From the NCBI GenBank assembly GCA_018268995.1, contig JAFDVL010000065.1, positions 23,828-73,289 of the forward strand: 49,462 nucleotides of DNA. The letters run 5' to 3'. The first letter of the stretch is position 1. Each line of letters opens with the position of its first letter. Of this stretch, positions 9,218-17,434 are shown piece by piece. Both the position numbers and the translations under genes were made by a program. The stretch is from Acidobacteriota bacterium. Its GTDB lineage: Bacteria; Acidobacteriota; Blastocatellia; RBC074. A model generated the notes under the pieces. It worked only from the letters and a program-made list of their open reading frames with translations. It ran no database searches and was not told the DNA's origin.

Positions 9218-11251
9218 TCATCCTTGCGCGGTGGTGTTATGTTCAAAGCGGCCTGCCAGCGAAGCAATAACCGCAACCAATTCCTCCTGCTCAACAGGTT
9301 TTGTCACGTGTGTATGAAAGCCTGCGGTCATCACCCGCACGCGATCTTCGGGTCGGCCAAAGGCGGTCAGCGCAACAGCGCGCATGTGCCCGCCTCGTTC
9401 GACTGGCAATGCACGTATTTGCCGAATCAGCGCATACCCATCTTCTTCCGGCATACTGATGTCAGAAATCAGTACCTGGGGAAGTTGTCCAGGGGCGGAT
9501 GATTTGATGATGTGCATCGCTTCTTTGACGGAAGCTGCGGTCGTGATTTGCGCGCCTTCCTGTTGCAGCATCAGGGTGACGAGTTCACGCGCAAATTCAT
9601 CATCATCTACCAACAATAGCCGCACCCCTTGTAACAGAGAGACCGAAGCACTGTGATTTTTTGCGGCAGGAGAAGAAAGTTGTTTTTCCTGTTGCACGTC
9701 GTTTTCCACCTTCTTTAAATGCGCCATTGGCAGAGTGACGGTAAAAGTTGCCCCTTTCCCTTCGCCGTCACTTTGCGCCTTTACAGTGCCCCCATGCAAT
9801 TCAACCAAATGTTTCACCAACGCCAGCCCCAACCCCAGTCCGCCGTTGCGCTGACTATTGGAGCTATCTGCCTGACGAAGTCGCTCAAAAACATGGGGCA
9901 GAAACTCAGGACTAATGCCATTGCCTGTATCGCGCACAGAAATTTCAACGCATTCGTCCAATTGTGTGGCGCGCACTTCGACCAGCCCCTGGGCTGGCGT
10001 GAACTTGATGGCATTGGAAAGCAAATTCCAAATGACCTGTTGCAGCCGATCTGGATCACCATACACCGTGCCAAGAATTTCGGACGCGTGCAGGCGCAAA
10101 TCAATCCGCTTGGCGGCAGCTGCCGGGCGTAGTCCCTCGCAAGTGGTTTCCAGCAAGGATAGTAGTTCCAGCAAGCGCGGATTCACGCGCAATTTGCCGC
10201 TGATGATGCGCGAAACATCAAGTAAGTCTTCAATCAGCCGCATTTGACTACGGGCATTTCGTTCAATCACCTGCAAAGCGTGCGTTAGCGTCGCAACGTT
10301 GGGCAACGAGCCTGACGCACGCGGCTGGAGCATCTGGGCCCAGCCCAGAATCGAACTGAGCGGCGCACGGAGTTCATGCGAAACCAGCGCCAGAAATTCA
10401 TCTTTCGCCCGCGTTGCAGCTTCGGCGGTCGCGCGCGCAGCCTGTTCTCGTGCCAGCAGGCGTTCACGTTCAGTTTCAACCTGCTTGCTTTCAGTAATAT
10501 CTCTGACGATTCCAACAATGCGGTTGGCACGCCCTGCATCATCACGATAAACCTGCCCCTGCGCATTCATCCAACGTATCTCACCTCCGGGCTGGTTGAT
10601 GCGAAATTCATGTTTGTATTTGTCCCCTTCAGCCAACGCTTGTCCCAGCGCGGTTTGCAGTTCATCGCGATCTGCCGGATGCACCAGGGCCAAAAATTCT
10701 GCCCCACTAATACTCTTGGTTGTGGCAGGCAAACCGAACATTTCCGCGTGGTGTCCGCCCCAGATCACCTGGTCTGTTTCTACATTCAAATCCCAGGTTC
10801 CCAGAACAGCGGCATCTAGTGCCAGGCGCAATCGTTCCTCACTTTCACGCGCCTGCATTTCAGCTTGCCGAATTCGCAACAAGGCTCGAATCGTGGCCAG
10901 CAGTTCCGCCGGGCTAACCGGTTTGATGAGATACCCATCTGCCCCGCCTTCCAGCCCCCGCACCTTGTCCCGCCCTTCAACCATCGAACCGGAAATTTGC
11001 AGAATCGGAATCACCTTTGTCGCAGGCGTAGATTTCAGGCGCTGGCAAACTTCATATCCACTTACATCCGGGAGCTTCACATCCAATAAGATCAGATGGG
11101 GCTTGACTGAAACAGCCAGTTCCATCGCTTTGGTTCCTGTTTCAGCCTCCACGACCTGATAGCCTGCCTGCTCTAAAATCGCGCTGGTTGCAGTTCGGCT
11201 AGCCTGATAATCTTCCACATTCAAGATAATGATGGGAGCCGCTTCAGACAT
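9218..11251 (-). CDS. Hybrid histidine kinase (REC-PAS-HisKA-HATPase-REC)
   Basis: A soluble kinase of 677 residues with receiver domains at both ends. REC1 (1-125) has acceptor Asp57 in ILLDVKLPD. A PAS domain with a PAC tail (about 135-255; IVRDITESK) follows. HisKA carries His292 in VSHELRAPLSSIL. HATPase (about 400-515) has LLSNAIKFTP, DTGNGI and GLGLGLALV. REC2 (about 545-665) has LLLVDDDEFAREL and SDISMPEEDGYAL. The kinase core and REC2 are clearly paralogous to the next gene, so the two arose by duplication. It is the first gene of the three-gene operon. The N-terminal REC means it can itself be a target of another kinase, so the operon may encode a relay. Confidence 0.92.
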   Translation of the reverse strand: MSEAAPIIILNVEDYQASRTATSAILEQAGYQVVEAETGTKAMELAVSVKPHLILLDVKLPDVSGYEVCQRLKSTPATKVIPILQISGSMVEGRDKVRGLEGGADGYLIKPVSPAELLATIRALLRIRQAEMQARESEERLRLALDAAVLGTWDLNVETDQVIWGGHHAEMFGLPATTKSISGAEFLALVHPADRDELQTALGQALAEGDKYKHEFRINQPGGEIRWMNAQGQVYRDDAGRANRIVGIVRDITESKQVETERERLLAREQAARATAEAATRAKDEFLALVSHELRAPLSSILGWAQMLQPRASGSLPNVATLTHALQVIERNARSQMRLIEDLLDVSRIISGKLRVNPRLLELLSLLETTCEGLRPAAAAKRIDLRLHASEILGTVYGDPDRLQQVIWNLLSNAIKFTPAQGLVEVRATQLDECVEISVRDTGNGISPEFLPHVFERLRQADSSNSQRNGGLGLGLALVKHLVELHGGTVKAQSDGEGKGATFTVTLPMAHLKKVENDVQQEKQLSSPAAKNHSASVSLLQGVRLLLVDDDEFARELVTLMLQQEGAQITTAASVKEAMHIIKSSAPGQLPQVLISDISMPEEDGYALIRQIRALPVERGGHMRAVALTAFGRPEDRVRVMTAGFHTHVTKPVEQEELVAVIASLAGRFEHNTTAQG

Positions 11252-11528
11252 AAAGTACCTTATTCCTTCCGGCTACAGTCACCAACGGAATCCCCCTCTG
11301 GCATCAGCGACTTCGTGACAGTATAAAGAGCGGTACGATGTCAACAGAGTCACGATGCAATGCTTCTTACATCAGGCAACTGCGCAGCTGGTACATGTTA
11401 TGGGTGAGAAAAGGCCAACTGCCTGGAGAAAACATTTTGTGGCGTTTGTTCATTTGCCTTTCATTGAGAGAACCAAATGGGAAGCACTATCGTGTTCAGT
11501 GGGGAGCATCATGTCATTTCCTAAATAA

Positions 11529-11583
11529 AAAGCTGTCTGACCTCCTTCCCTGTCATCCAGGTATCGGTGATACAGACAGCTTT
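11529..11583. repeat. 11-bp perfect inverted repeat (AAAGCTGTCTG)
   Basis: AAAGCTGTCTG at 11529-11539 pairs perfectly with CAGACAGCTTT at 11573-11583 around a 33-bp spacer, which itself contains GTATC-n3-GATAC. The arm shares AAGCTGTC plus a pyrimidine and G with the longer inverted repeat at 12716-12773, so the two may be one element family. Confidence 0.7.
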
Positions 11584-11846
11584 GGCCGCTTCTTCGTAGC
11601 GTTCTTAACTTTACTCGGAGATTTATGACCTCACTACTAAATCCTTGCAACGAACTTCTCACGATTACAATAACTGGTTGTCAAGTTCAGCACGTCTCTG
11701 AAAAGATTCGACAAACTGCCCGCCACCGATATTGCCCAGTTGCCTCTTCGACCAATCAGCGACTAGAGCAGCTTGCCGAATCCAGCTACCTGTCCCCACA
11801 AGGTAGCAAAATCAAAAGCTCATTTTTCTTTACATCAAACCACATA

Positions 11847-11868
11847 TCTCTACTTTGCAAAGTAGAGA
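11847..11868. promoter_or_regulatory. 22-bp perfect palindrome, candidate operator
   Basis: Half-site TCTCTACTTTG at 11847-11857 is followed directly by its exact reverse complement at 11858-11868, with no spacer. A perfect gapless palindrome of this length is typical of a binding site for a homodimeric regulator. It lies about 600 bp upstream of the kinase operon start and 130 bp past the 3' end of the neighbouring small gene, so the controlled gene is unclear. Confidence 0.4.
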
Positions 11869-11998
11869 CCACAAAGAGAACCTCTCCTTTTTAGCCAGAA
11901 CAACTCAACAGTGCGTACTTAAAACATACGGCAAAGTAATAAAACCGAACACTCGCCAGATAGACTGTCAGTTCTTCGTACACATTCAACTTCGCATG

Positions 11999-12460
11999 TT
12001 ACCTACCAACGAATAGCTCCGCTGGGGTTTCAATTTCATGAGACATCAGTTCGGCGTCCTCAGGCAGCGAAAGTCGGATCACATTTACTTGTTGTCCCGG
12101 TCGAAGCCGTTGCAGCGTTAATGTTTGCCCATCGCCAAAGCGGATTGCATCGCGATGATAGCCTGCATCCGCGTGTAACTGCGTAAACGTTACATTTTCT
12201 GTTGCAGCGACATTGAACTGTTGTTGAATCGCAGGAGTAATGTTGTGCAATGTCAGTTGTGCGCCGGGAGGAATGCAAACCGCACAAGGCAGGGCTTCTG
12301 GCTCTTTCGCAAAGAAATCTTTAACGTTCTGCCAGAAACTGCGGGCAGCAGAAGCCTTGGCAATTAAGCCTTTTGTTCCCGTCGGAAAGGCAAATACCTG
12401 CAATGTTTCGCCTTCTTCAGCAAGTCTGCTGGGCACTTCCATTAATGAATAGTCGCACAT
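11999..12460 (-). CDS. Conserved hypothetical protein (MCDYSL family)
   Basis: A 153-residue soluble protein without signal peptide or membrane segment. It begins MCDYSLMEVPSRLAEEGE, a start I associate with a family of short conserved proteins of unknown function in several phyla; this is from memory. It contains two Cys in a CAVC pair (about 60-63) plus Cys2, a predicted beta-rich middle and an acidic end. GAGG precedes the ATG at 12460. It stands alone between two structured intergenic regions. No function can be proposed beyond a possible metal or redox role for the cysteines. Confidence 0.75.
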   Translation of the reverse strand: MCDYSLMEVPSRLAEEGETLQVFAFPTGTKGLIAKASAARSFWQNVKDFFAKEPEALPCAVCIPPGAQLTLHNITPAIQQQFNVAATENVTFTQLHADAGYHRDAIRFGDGQTLTLQRLRPGQQVNVIRLSLPEDAELMSHEIETPAELFVGR

Positions 12461-12921
12461 ACTTTTACCTCATTTCCTTGTTGGGGGAGGGCTTACAGTT
12501 CAGCTTCTCTGAAAATCAGTTTTTGATGACGATTAGCTTATGAGGCAACTGGTATGCCCTCACAACTAGCCGTTTACAAAATGGGATGTATCAGTTTTTA
12601 CCAGCATCACTGCATTCAAACAAAACAGGCGATCTCTTTTAATGCAGAGGCTGAGATAAGCTTTACGAAGCGCGTGATGCGGGTTTCAAGCCGGGATTGA
12701 CTGACAAAAAACAAAAAGCTGTCCGAACCAGTCAGCTTATTCCCCCAATAATACCGACTGGTTCGGACAGCTTAACTAATCATCAATAGTGGAGTGAGAT
12801 TTATAAAACCCCACAAGACGCTCCCTGACATCCAGCCACTTCTGAGATTAGACCCGATACGAATTCCCGTATCGCCTAAAATACCAGCAATTCAGATGCC
12901 ACAATTTTAGTGGAAGGCTAA
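12461..12921. other. Intergenic region between divergent small genes
   Basis: About 460 bp separating two divergently transcribed small genes, so it should contain both promoters. It holds the strong 18-bp inverted repeat at 12716-12773 and a short perfect hairpin CGATACG (12855-12861) with CGTATCG (12868-12874). No further ORF is convincing. Confidence 0.5.
12716..12773. repeat. 18-bp perfect inverted repeat with 22-bp loop
   Basis: AAGCTGTCCGAACCAGTC at 12716-12733 pairs perfectly with its reverse complement at 12756-12773. The loop contains a second small stem, TTATT-ccccc-AATAA (12737-12751). An A-rich run (12706-12717) precedes it but no T tract follows, so an ordinary plus-strand terminator is unlikely. 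On the minus strand the A run becomes a T tract after the stem, so a minus-strand terminator is possible. Its first bases match the arm at 11529. Confidence 0.8.
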
Positions 12922-13242
12922 ATGCTTATCGCCGAAGAGTCCTGCCATTTGCAATATCAACTCGCAGGCGATCTGACCTTACGCGGGCGACTGGCAATGG
13001 CAATCAACCGCCGTCACGATGCGCTCTCACAAACTGCCGGATTGAACGAAGAAATTTTTGATGCCTTGATTTTACTGGCTGCCGGATCGTGGCGACCTGA
13101 AGCCATCGCGGATGGATTTGCCAAAGTCCAAACACTTAAAACCGAAATGCACGCCGGGCGCAAAGCCCGCCTGAAAAAGCTCGGCTTCAGCCTCGAACAA
13201 GCAGATGAATTGTCCGCCCTACACACGAGGAATTTCATGTAA
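12922..13242 (+). CDS. Small hypothetical protein
   Basis: A 106-residue soluble, mostly helical protein with no signal peptide. GGAAGG lies 6 bases before the ATG. The C-terminal half is basic (MHAGRKARLKKLGFSLEQADEL) and could bind nucleic acid, but there is no recognised domain. Codon composition is like the neighbouring real genes. I do not recognise the family. It ends 136 bp before the racemase gene and is transcribed in the same direction. Confidence 0.6.
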   Translation: MLIAEESCHLQYQLAGDLTLRGRLAMAINRRHDALSQTAGLNEEIFDALILLAAGSWRPEAIADGFAKVQTLKTEMHAGRKARLKKLGFSLEQADELSALHTRNFM

Positions 13243-13378
13243 ATCAGTAATGCGACCGATAGGGCCATCTCTTCACGTTCCTACTGGTCACGGTGCTGAT
13301 TCCGTGGCTTGACCGAATCGTTTTCTCACGATAGGTTGTGCAACCGACGCATCTGCACAACTAATAAAGGAGCATATT

Positions 13379-14497
13379 GTGGGACCATTACAGGGAATCC
13401 GTGTCGTTGAACTCGCGGGCATTGGGCCAGGGCCATTTTGCGCGATGATGTTGGCGGATATGGGCGCTGAAATCATTCGCATTGAGCGCAAAGGCGCACA
13501 AGACCCGCGCGGCAAATTCAATCTGTTACTGCGCGGGCGGCCCTCCATTGGCGTTGACCTCAAACAACCCGCTGGCGTCGCCGCAACGTTGCGCCTGATC
13601 GAACAAGCCGACGCGTTAATTGAAGGCTTTCGCCCCGGCGTGATGGAAAAGCTGGGCTTGGGGCCGGAAGTTTGTTTGGAACGGAATCCACGTCTGGTGT
13701 ATGGCCGGATGACAGGTTGGGGACAGACCGGGCCGATGGCAACCGCTGCGGGGCACGACATCAATTACATCAGCCTGAGCGGCGTGCTGCACGCGATTGG
13801 CGAACGTGGAGGCAATCCCGTACCGCCGCTGAATCTGGTTGGTGATTTTGGCGGCGGCGGAATGATGCTGGCGTTCGGCATCGTGTGCGCGTTGCTGGAA
13901 GCCAAAGCATCCGGCAAAGGGCAAGTGATTGACGCCGCGATGACGGATGGATCGGCGTCGTTGATGACCATCATTTATGGATTAAAAGCGATGGGCACGT
14001 GGACGAATGAGCGCGGCGCAAACATGCTGGATGGCGGCGCGCATTTTTACGGCACGTATGAATGTGCCGATGGCAAATATGTTGCCATCGGCTCCATCGA
14101 ACCACAATTTTATGCGCTGCTGTTTCAGAAGATGGGGCTTGATCCTGCGGCCTTTCAGGAGCAGATGAACAAAGCACGCTGGCCGGAACTGAAAGAAAAA
14201 TTGGCACAGGTATTCAAGACGAAAACGCGAGAGGAATGGTGCGCGTTGATGGAAGGCAGTGATGTCTGCTTTGCGCCTGTGCTGGATTTGGACGAAGCGC
14301 CGCAGCATCCGCACAATGTCGCGCGTGAAACCTTTGTTGAAATTGACGGCGTGACACAACCCGCCCCAGCTCCGCGATTCAGCCGCACCGCGCCAGAAAT
14401 CCAGCGCAACTCAAAATCCCCAGATGAAGTGTGGACAAGCTGGAATTTCAGCCCAGACGAAATCGCGGCATTACGGGAAGCAAACATCATTTCGTAA
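13379..14497 (+). CDS. Alpha-methylacyl-CoA racemase (CaiB/BaiF family III CoA-transferase fold)
   Basis: Interconverts (R)- and (S)-2-methylacyl-CoA in breakdown of branched-chain or isoprenoid-derived acids. It has 372 residues, and the protein aligns throughout with the family: GIRVVELAGIGPGPF at the N-terminus, GFRPGVMEKLGLG and GRMTGWGQTGP. His126, Asp156 and Glu241 fall at exactly the numbers of the catalytic residues reported for the M. tuberculosis racemase MCR, which separates it from true CoA-transferases. The start is GTG at 13379 with AAAGGAG 7 bases upstream. It has no operon partner here. The acyl-CoA dehydrogenase about 20 kb away could act in the same pathway, but that is inference. 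Confidence 0.88.
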   Translation: MGPLQGIRVVELAGIGPGPFCAMMLADMGAEIIRIERKGAQDPRGKFNLLLRGRPSIGVDLKQPAGVAATLRLIEQADALIEGFRPGVMEKLGLGPEVCLERNPRLVYGRMTGWGQTGPMATAAGHDINYISLSGVLHAIGERGGNPVPPLNLVGDFGGGGMMLAFGIVCALLEAKASGKGQVIDAAMTDGSASLMTIIYGLKAMGTWTNERGANMLDGGAHFYGTYECADGKYVAIGSIEPQFYALLFQKMGLDPAAFQEQMNKARWPELKEKLAQVFKTKTREEWCALMEGSDVCFAPVLDLDEAPQHPHNVARETFVEIDGVTQPAPAPRFSRTAPEIQRNSKSPDEVWTSWNFSPDEIAALREANIIS

Positions 14498-14499
14498 AA

Positions 14500-14573
14500 G
14501 CATGGAGTACAAACTTTAGTTTGGCTTTTTAACTTGGCAGACAATAAACCAAGCTGAAGCTTGTACTCCATGC
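14500..14573. repeat. Palindromic element, copy 1 (GGAGTACAA family)
   Basis: The left arm (14500-14524) and right arm (14549-14573) are 25-bp inverted copies with three mismatches. The right arm is identical to the right arm of the element at 33775-33846. It begins 3 bp after the racemase stop codon, so it may be transcribed as that gene's 3' hairpin. Confidence 0.85.
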
Positions 14574-14601
14574 GCTTACTTCTTGCCAGAGGGTTTTACA
14601 A

Positions 14602-16326
14602 ATGTCACGAATTATTTTCGGCGCGATCCTGATCATTGTGGGGGTCGTGTTTCCTGTCGAAGCACAACCCACCGCATCAAATAATTTGGGCGAACAAATA
14701 GATCAATACCTGGCGCGCCTGGCAGCCTATGGTTTTTCCGGTACGGTGCTGGTGGCCAAAGACGATCAGGTGTTGTTGCACAAAGGCTACGGTTGGGCCG
14801 ACGTGCAAAATCGCACGCCTGCGACGACAGAGACAATTTACGACATTGCGTCGCTAACCAAGCAATTCACGGCCACCGCAATCTTGAAACTTGAAAGTCA
14901 GGGCAAGCTGAAGGTCGCCGACTCTATCGCAAAATACTTGCCGGACGTGCCCGCCGACAAACGCGGCATCACGTTGCATCACCTGCTGACACATACTTCC
15001 GGGTTCCAGTTTGAATGTGCGGGCGCAGACAAAATGACGCGTGAACAATTTGTGCAATGCATGCTTAGTTCAAAACTACGTGCTGAGCCGGGCAAACGAT
15101 ATGAATATTCCAATGCAGGTTTTGGGCTGCTCGCGGCGATTATCGAAACCGTCTCGAAGCAAAGTTACGAAGGCTATTTGCAGGAAAATTTATTCAAACC
15201 TGCGAAGCTGCAATCCACCTGCTTTCAATGTGAGAACTCAGCGCGATTGGCACACGCCTACGACGAAGCAGCCGATCACGGGCTGACACAAAACACGCCG
15301 CTGAATTGGAATAAGCGTGGCGCGTGGGGACTCAGCACGGTGGCCAACGATTTCTTCAAGTGGGAACAGGCGCTCCGTCAAAACGTGATCCTTTCCGCCG
15401 CCGCAACCAAAAAACTTTTTACCTTCCACGTGCCGACAGATGCCAATGGCAGCGGCTACGGCTACGGCTGGGCGCTGCATAAAACGGCGCGCGGAACAAT
15501 GGTGGCGCAACACGATGGCATCACGTTTGAGGGCTTCAATGCGCTCTATCAACGCTACCTTGATGAAGGCGTCACAGTCATCGTGCTATCGAACAAAATG
15601 CTGGCGCGGTTTCTGTTGATTCACACGGTTGCGCCTGCGATTGAGGGTCTTGTTTTTCAGAAGCCTTACGCATTGCCGCCGACTTTCATCGCGCTCAAAC
15701 CAGAGCAATTGAAAAAATACGATGGTGTGTATCAGTTGCCCTCCGGCGCAAAGCTGATCGTTAAGACAGAGAATGATGCGCTACAAATCGGTGCTGAAGG
15801 ACAAGAGGCGATCAATGTGCTGTCGAGTGCGAACGCAACCCAGGGACAAGCCTTCGCGCAATACAACGAACTGACATTCAGATTAATCAACGAAGTCCAG
15901 AAACACGAATACGCGTTGGCAATCAAAGCCTTTGCCCAACAGGCGACGCCCGATGAAGCAAAACAAACGATGGACGCCTGGCTGGCAAGATTGGAAAAAC
16001 AACACGGCGTACTGAAAACCATCGAAGTCATCGGCACCGCTCCTGAACCGGAAGTTGCGCGCAGCTTCGTGCGACTAGGGTTTGAGCGTGGCGTTGAATT
16101 GCGCCGCTTGCGCTGGGAAGGCGAAAATTTAGGCGGCATTGCGATTGCCTTGTTGCCTGTATTGAGAACGACCTTCCTGCCGCAATCCGCCACCGAATTT
16201 ACGGGCTTTCATCTGGGTCTTGCAAGGCCGATCCCGATTCAGTTTGTCGCAGATAATCAAACTAACACGACAGGGATTCAGGCAACGTTACACGGCAAAA
16301 CCGTGCTCGCAAAGAAAGTGCATTGA
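14602..16326 (+). CDS. Secreted class C beta-lactamase-like serine hydrolase
   Basis: A penicillin-binding-protein-fold hydrolase of 574 residues with a signal peptide (1-22, ending VEA-Q). The catalytic SxxK motif is Ser84-Leu-Thr-Lys87 and the second motif is Tyr169-Ser-Asn171. The third, usually HxG or KTG, is probably HDG in VAQHDGITF at about 300. After the catalytic domain (about 30-365) a C-terminal extension of 200 residues shows a beta-rich lipocalin-like stretch and then a region of unknown fold. Such proteins act as esterases, D-aminopeptidases or peptidases more often than as beta-lactamases. AGAGGG precedes the ATG. Two other family members lie in this window. Confidence 0.88.
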   Translation: MSRIIFGAILIIVGVVFPVEAQPTASNNLGEQIDQYLARLAAYGFSGTVLVAKDDQVLLHKGYGWADVQNRTPATTETIYDIASLTKQFTATAILKLESQGKLKVADSIAKYLPDVPADKRGITLHHLLTHTSGFQFECAGADKMTREQFVQCMLSSKLRAEPGKRYEYSNAGFGLLAAIIETVSKQSYEGYLQENLFKPAKLQSTCFQCENSARLAHAYDEAADHGLTQNTPLNWNKRGAWGLSTVANDFFKWEQALRQNVILSAAATKKLFTFHVPTDANGSGYGYGWALHKTARGTMVAQHDGITFEGFNALYQRYLDEGVTVIVLSNKMLARFLLIHTVAPAIEGLVFQKPYALPPTFIALKPEQLKKYDGVYQLPSGAKLIVKTENDALQIGAEGQEAINVLSSANATQGQAFAQYNELTFRLINEVQKHEYALAIKAFAQQATPDEAKQTMDAWLARLEKQHGVLKTIEVIGTAPEPEVARSFVRLGFERGVELRRLRWEGENLGGIAIALLPVLRTTFLPQSATEFTGFHLGLARPIPIQFVADNQTNTTGIQATLHGKTVLAKKVH

Positions 16327-16334
16327 TTGAAATC

Positions 16335-16370
16335 GTTCGTTTTTGGGATTGCGATTTCTCAAGAACGAAC
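16335..16370 (+). terminator. Possible hairpin terminator after the serine hydrolase gene
   Basis: GTTCGTTTTTG at 16335-16345 pairs with CAAGAACGAAC at 16360-16370 with one mismatch, starting 8 bp after the hydrolase stop. No clear T tract follows, so this is weak. Confidence 0.25.
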
Positions 16371-16506
16371 AATCCGCAATAGCGCCTGATTTCTGGGCAA
16401 AAAACTAACTGCTTCTGCTGTTGGATTTATCCTTGCCACAACGCGCGGCACACGACTTGTCATAGAAAGATTCAGCGGCCACAAACAATCTTGTTGTTAA
16501 GTTCAC

Positions 16507-17138
16507 ATGAAATACCAATTCATTGCACTGGTTCTGATATTCGTGTCAGTGTGGACGGGCCGTACTCCCGCAACCGCACAATCTGCCTTTGACGAAGCGC
16601 TCAAGCAGCAACGCGCTTTGTTAGTTTCAATAACATTATCGGAAAACGATGTGGCATCCTTCGCTTCGCAATTGCAACGCCCGCCTTTGCCGCACAGGAT
16701 TTACAAGGCGCGCAAATTGATTCGGCGATGCTGGCGGGGCGCGTCGTTGTGGTTGAATTCTGGGCGACGTGGTGCGGGCCTTGCCGTTCGACGCTTTCGT
16801 GGCTGGGCGAGGTCAAACAGCGGTACGGCGATAAAGTAGAAGTGATTGCGATTGCGGTTGAATCGGAAGACCAGGAAATCCGCCAGTTGGCGCAATCGCT
16901 CAATTTGCCCTTCCGCGTCGTGACAGGCACGAACGAATTGGTTGCGCCTTTTGGGACGATCACCAGCGTGCCCACGATGTTTGTCTTCGACCAACGGGGG
17001 AAAACGGCAGCGACGTTTTATGGTGCGCCGCAAGACCTGCACAAACGTGCCGGACAAGTGTTGGATTCATTGTTTCTGCCCGGTGCAATCCGCACCCAAA
17101 AGACCGTCGTGAAATCCGGCAGTGAAAGGAAAAAATGA
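16507..17138 (+). pseudogene. Frameshifted TlpA-like thioredoxin
   Basis: An N-terminal part with signal peptide (MKYQFIALVLIFVSV, cleavage after TAQS) reads in one frame from 16507. A thioredoxin domain reads in another frame, with FWATWCGPC (catalytic CxxC) and a cis-Pro motif SVPT. The domain's usual start is visible in the second frame before its first Met (PAFAAQDLQGAQIDSAML, beginning about 16680). The coding sequence therefore changes frame around 16660-16690, consistent with loss of one base. The internal ATG at 16728 has no ribosome site, so a shortened functional protein is unlikely. The intact protein would be a secreted disulfide reductase or oxidase. A sequencing error would look the same. 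The stop overlaps the next start (ATGA). Confidence 0.7.
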
Positions 17139-17345
17139 AAGCTTTATTGACAGTAATGATATGGCTCAGTTTCTCAATCATGGGCGTCGCGCAAAACTGG
17201 CCCTCGTATCGTGGTCAACAAGCCGCTGGAGTCGCTGATGGCAACGCCTGCGATTTCTGAAGGTGTCATTTTTGTGCGGGGGCAGAATCATCTTTTCGCT
17301 ATCGAACAGAAAACCGTGCCCTCGAACCAGTCCGCAAGCAGGTAG
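17135..17345 (+). pseudogene. Remnant of a PQQ/BamB-like beta-propeller gene with internal deletion
   Basis: From ATG at 17135 one frame reads a signal peptide and then NWPSYRGQQAAGVADG, the characteristic opening of secreted PQQ-like beta-propeller proteins, and stops at 17259. In another frame the same stretch continues as LMATPAISEGVIFVRGQNHL followed by FAIE, the characteristic closing repeat of the same proteins, and ends at TAG 17343-17345. The two ends are joined near 17228-17240, so most of the gene (normally about 400 codons) has gone. It overlaps the stop of the broken thioredoxin gene by ATGA, so the two were an operon. Not expected to make a functional protein. Confidence 0.7.
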
Positions 17346-17434
17346 AAATATCCTGCGACAAACAAATTGCAAAGCAGAAATCGGATAGATTCTCTAAGGC
17401 TGACAACCTATCATCTCAGCCGGAGGATCGAACG

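Larger units (their letters stand above)
11252..11998. other. Long intergenic region upstream of the kinase operon
   Basis: About 750 bp with no ORF of convincing composition; the short ORFs present run through inverted repeats. It should contain the promoter of the kinase operon close to 11252-11400. It also holds an 11-bp inverted repeat (11529-11583), a GCTACCT/AGGTAGC hairpin (11785-11807) and a 22-bp perfect palindrome (11847-11868). A structured small RNA is possible but not shown. Confidence 0.5.

Noticed and set aside
11338..11894. Plus-strand ORFs of about 90 residues upstream of the kinase operon
   Set aside because: They run through inverted repeats and palindromes, have no ribosome site and no protein-like pattern; treated as noncoding.
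13379..14497. Formyl-CoA or carnitine CoA-transferase as the product
   Set aside because: The catalytic residues at 126, 156 and 241 match the racemase.
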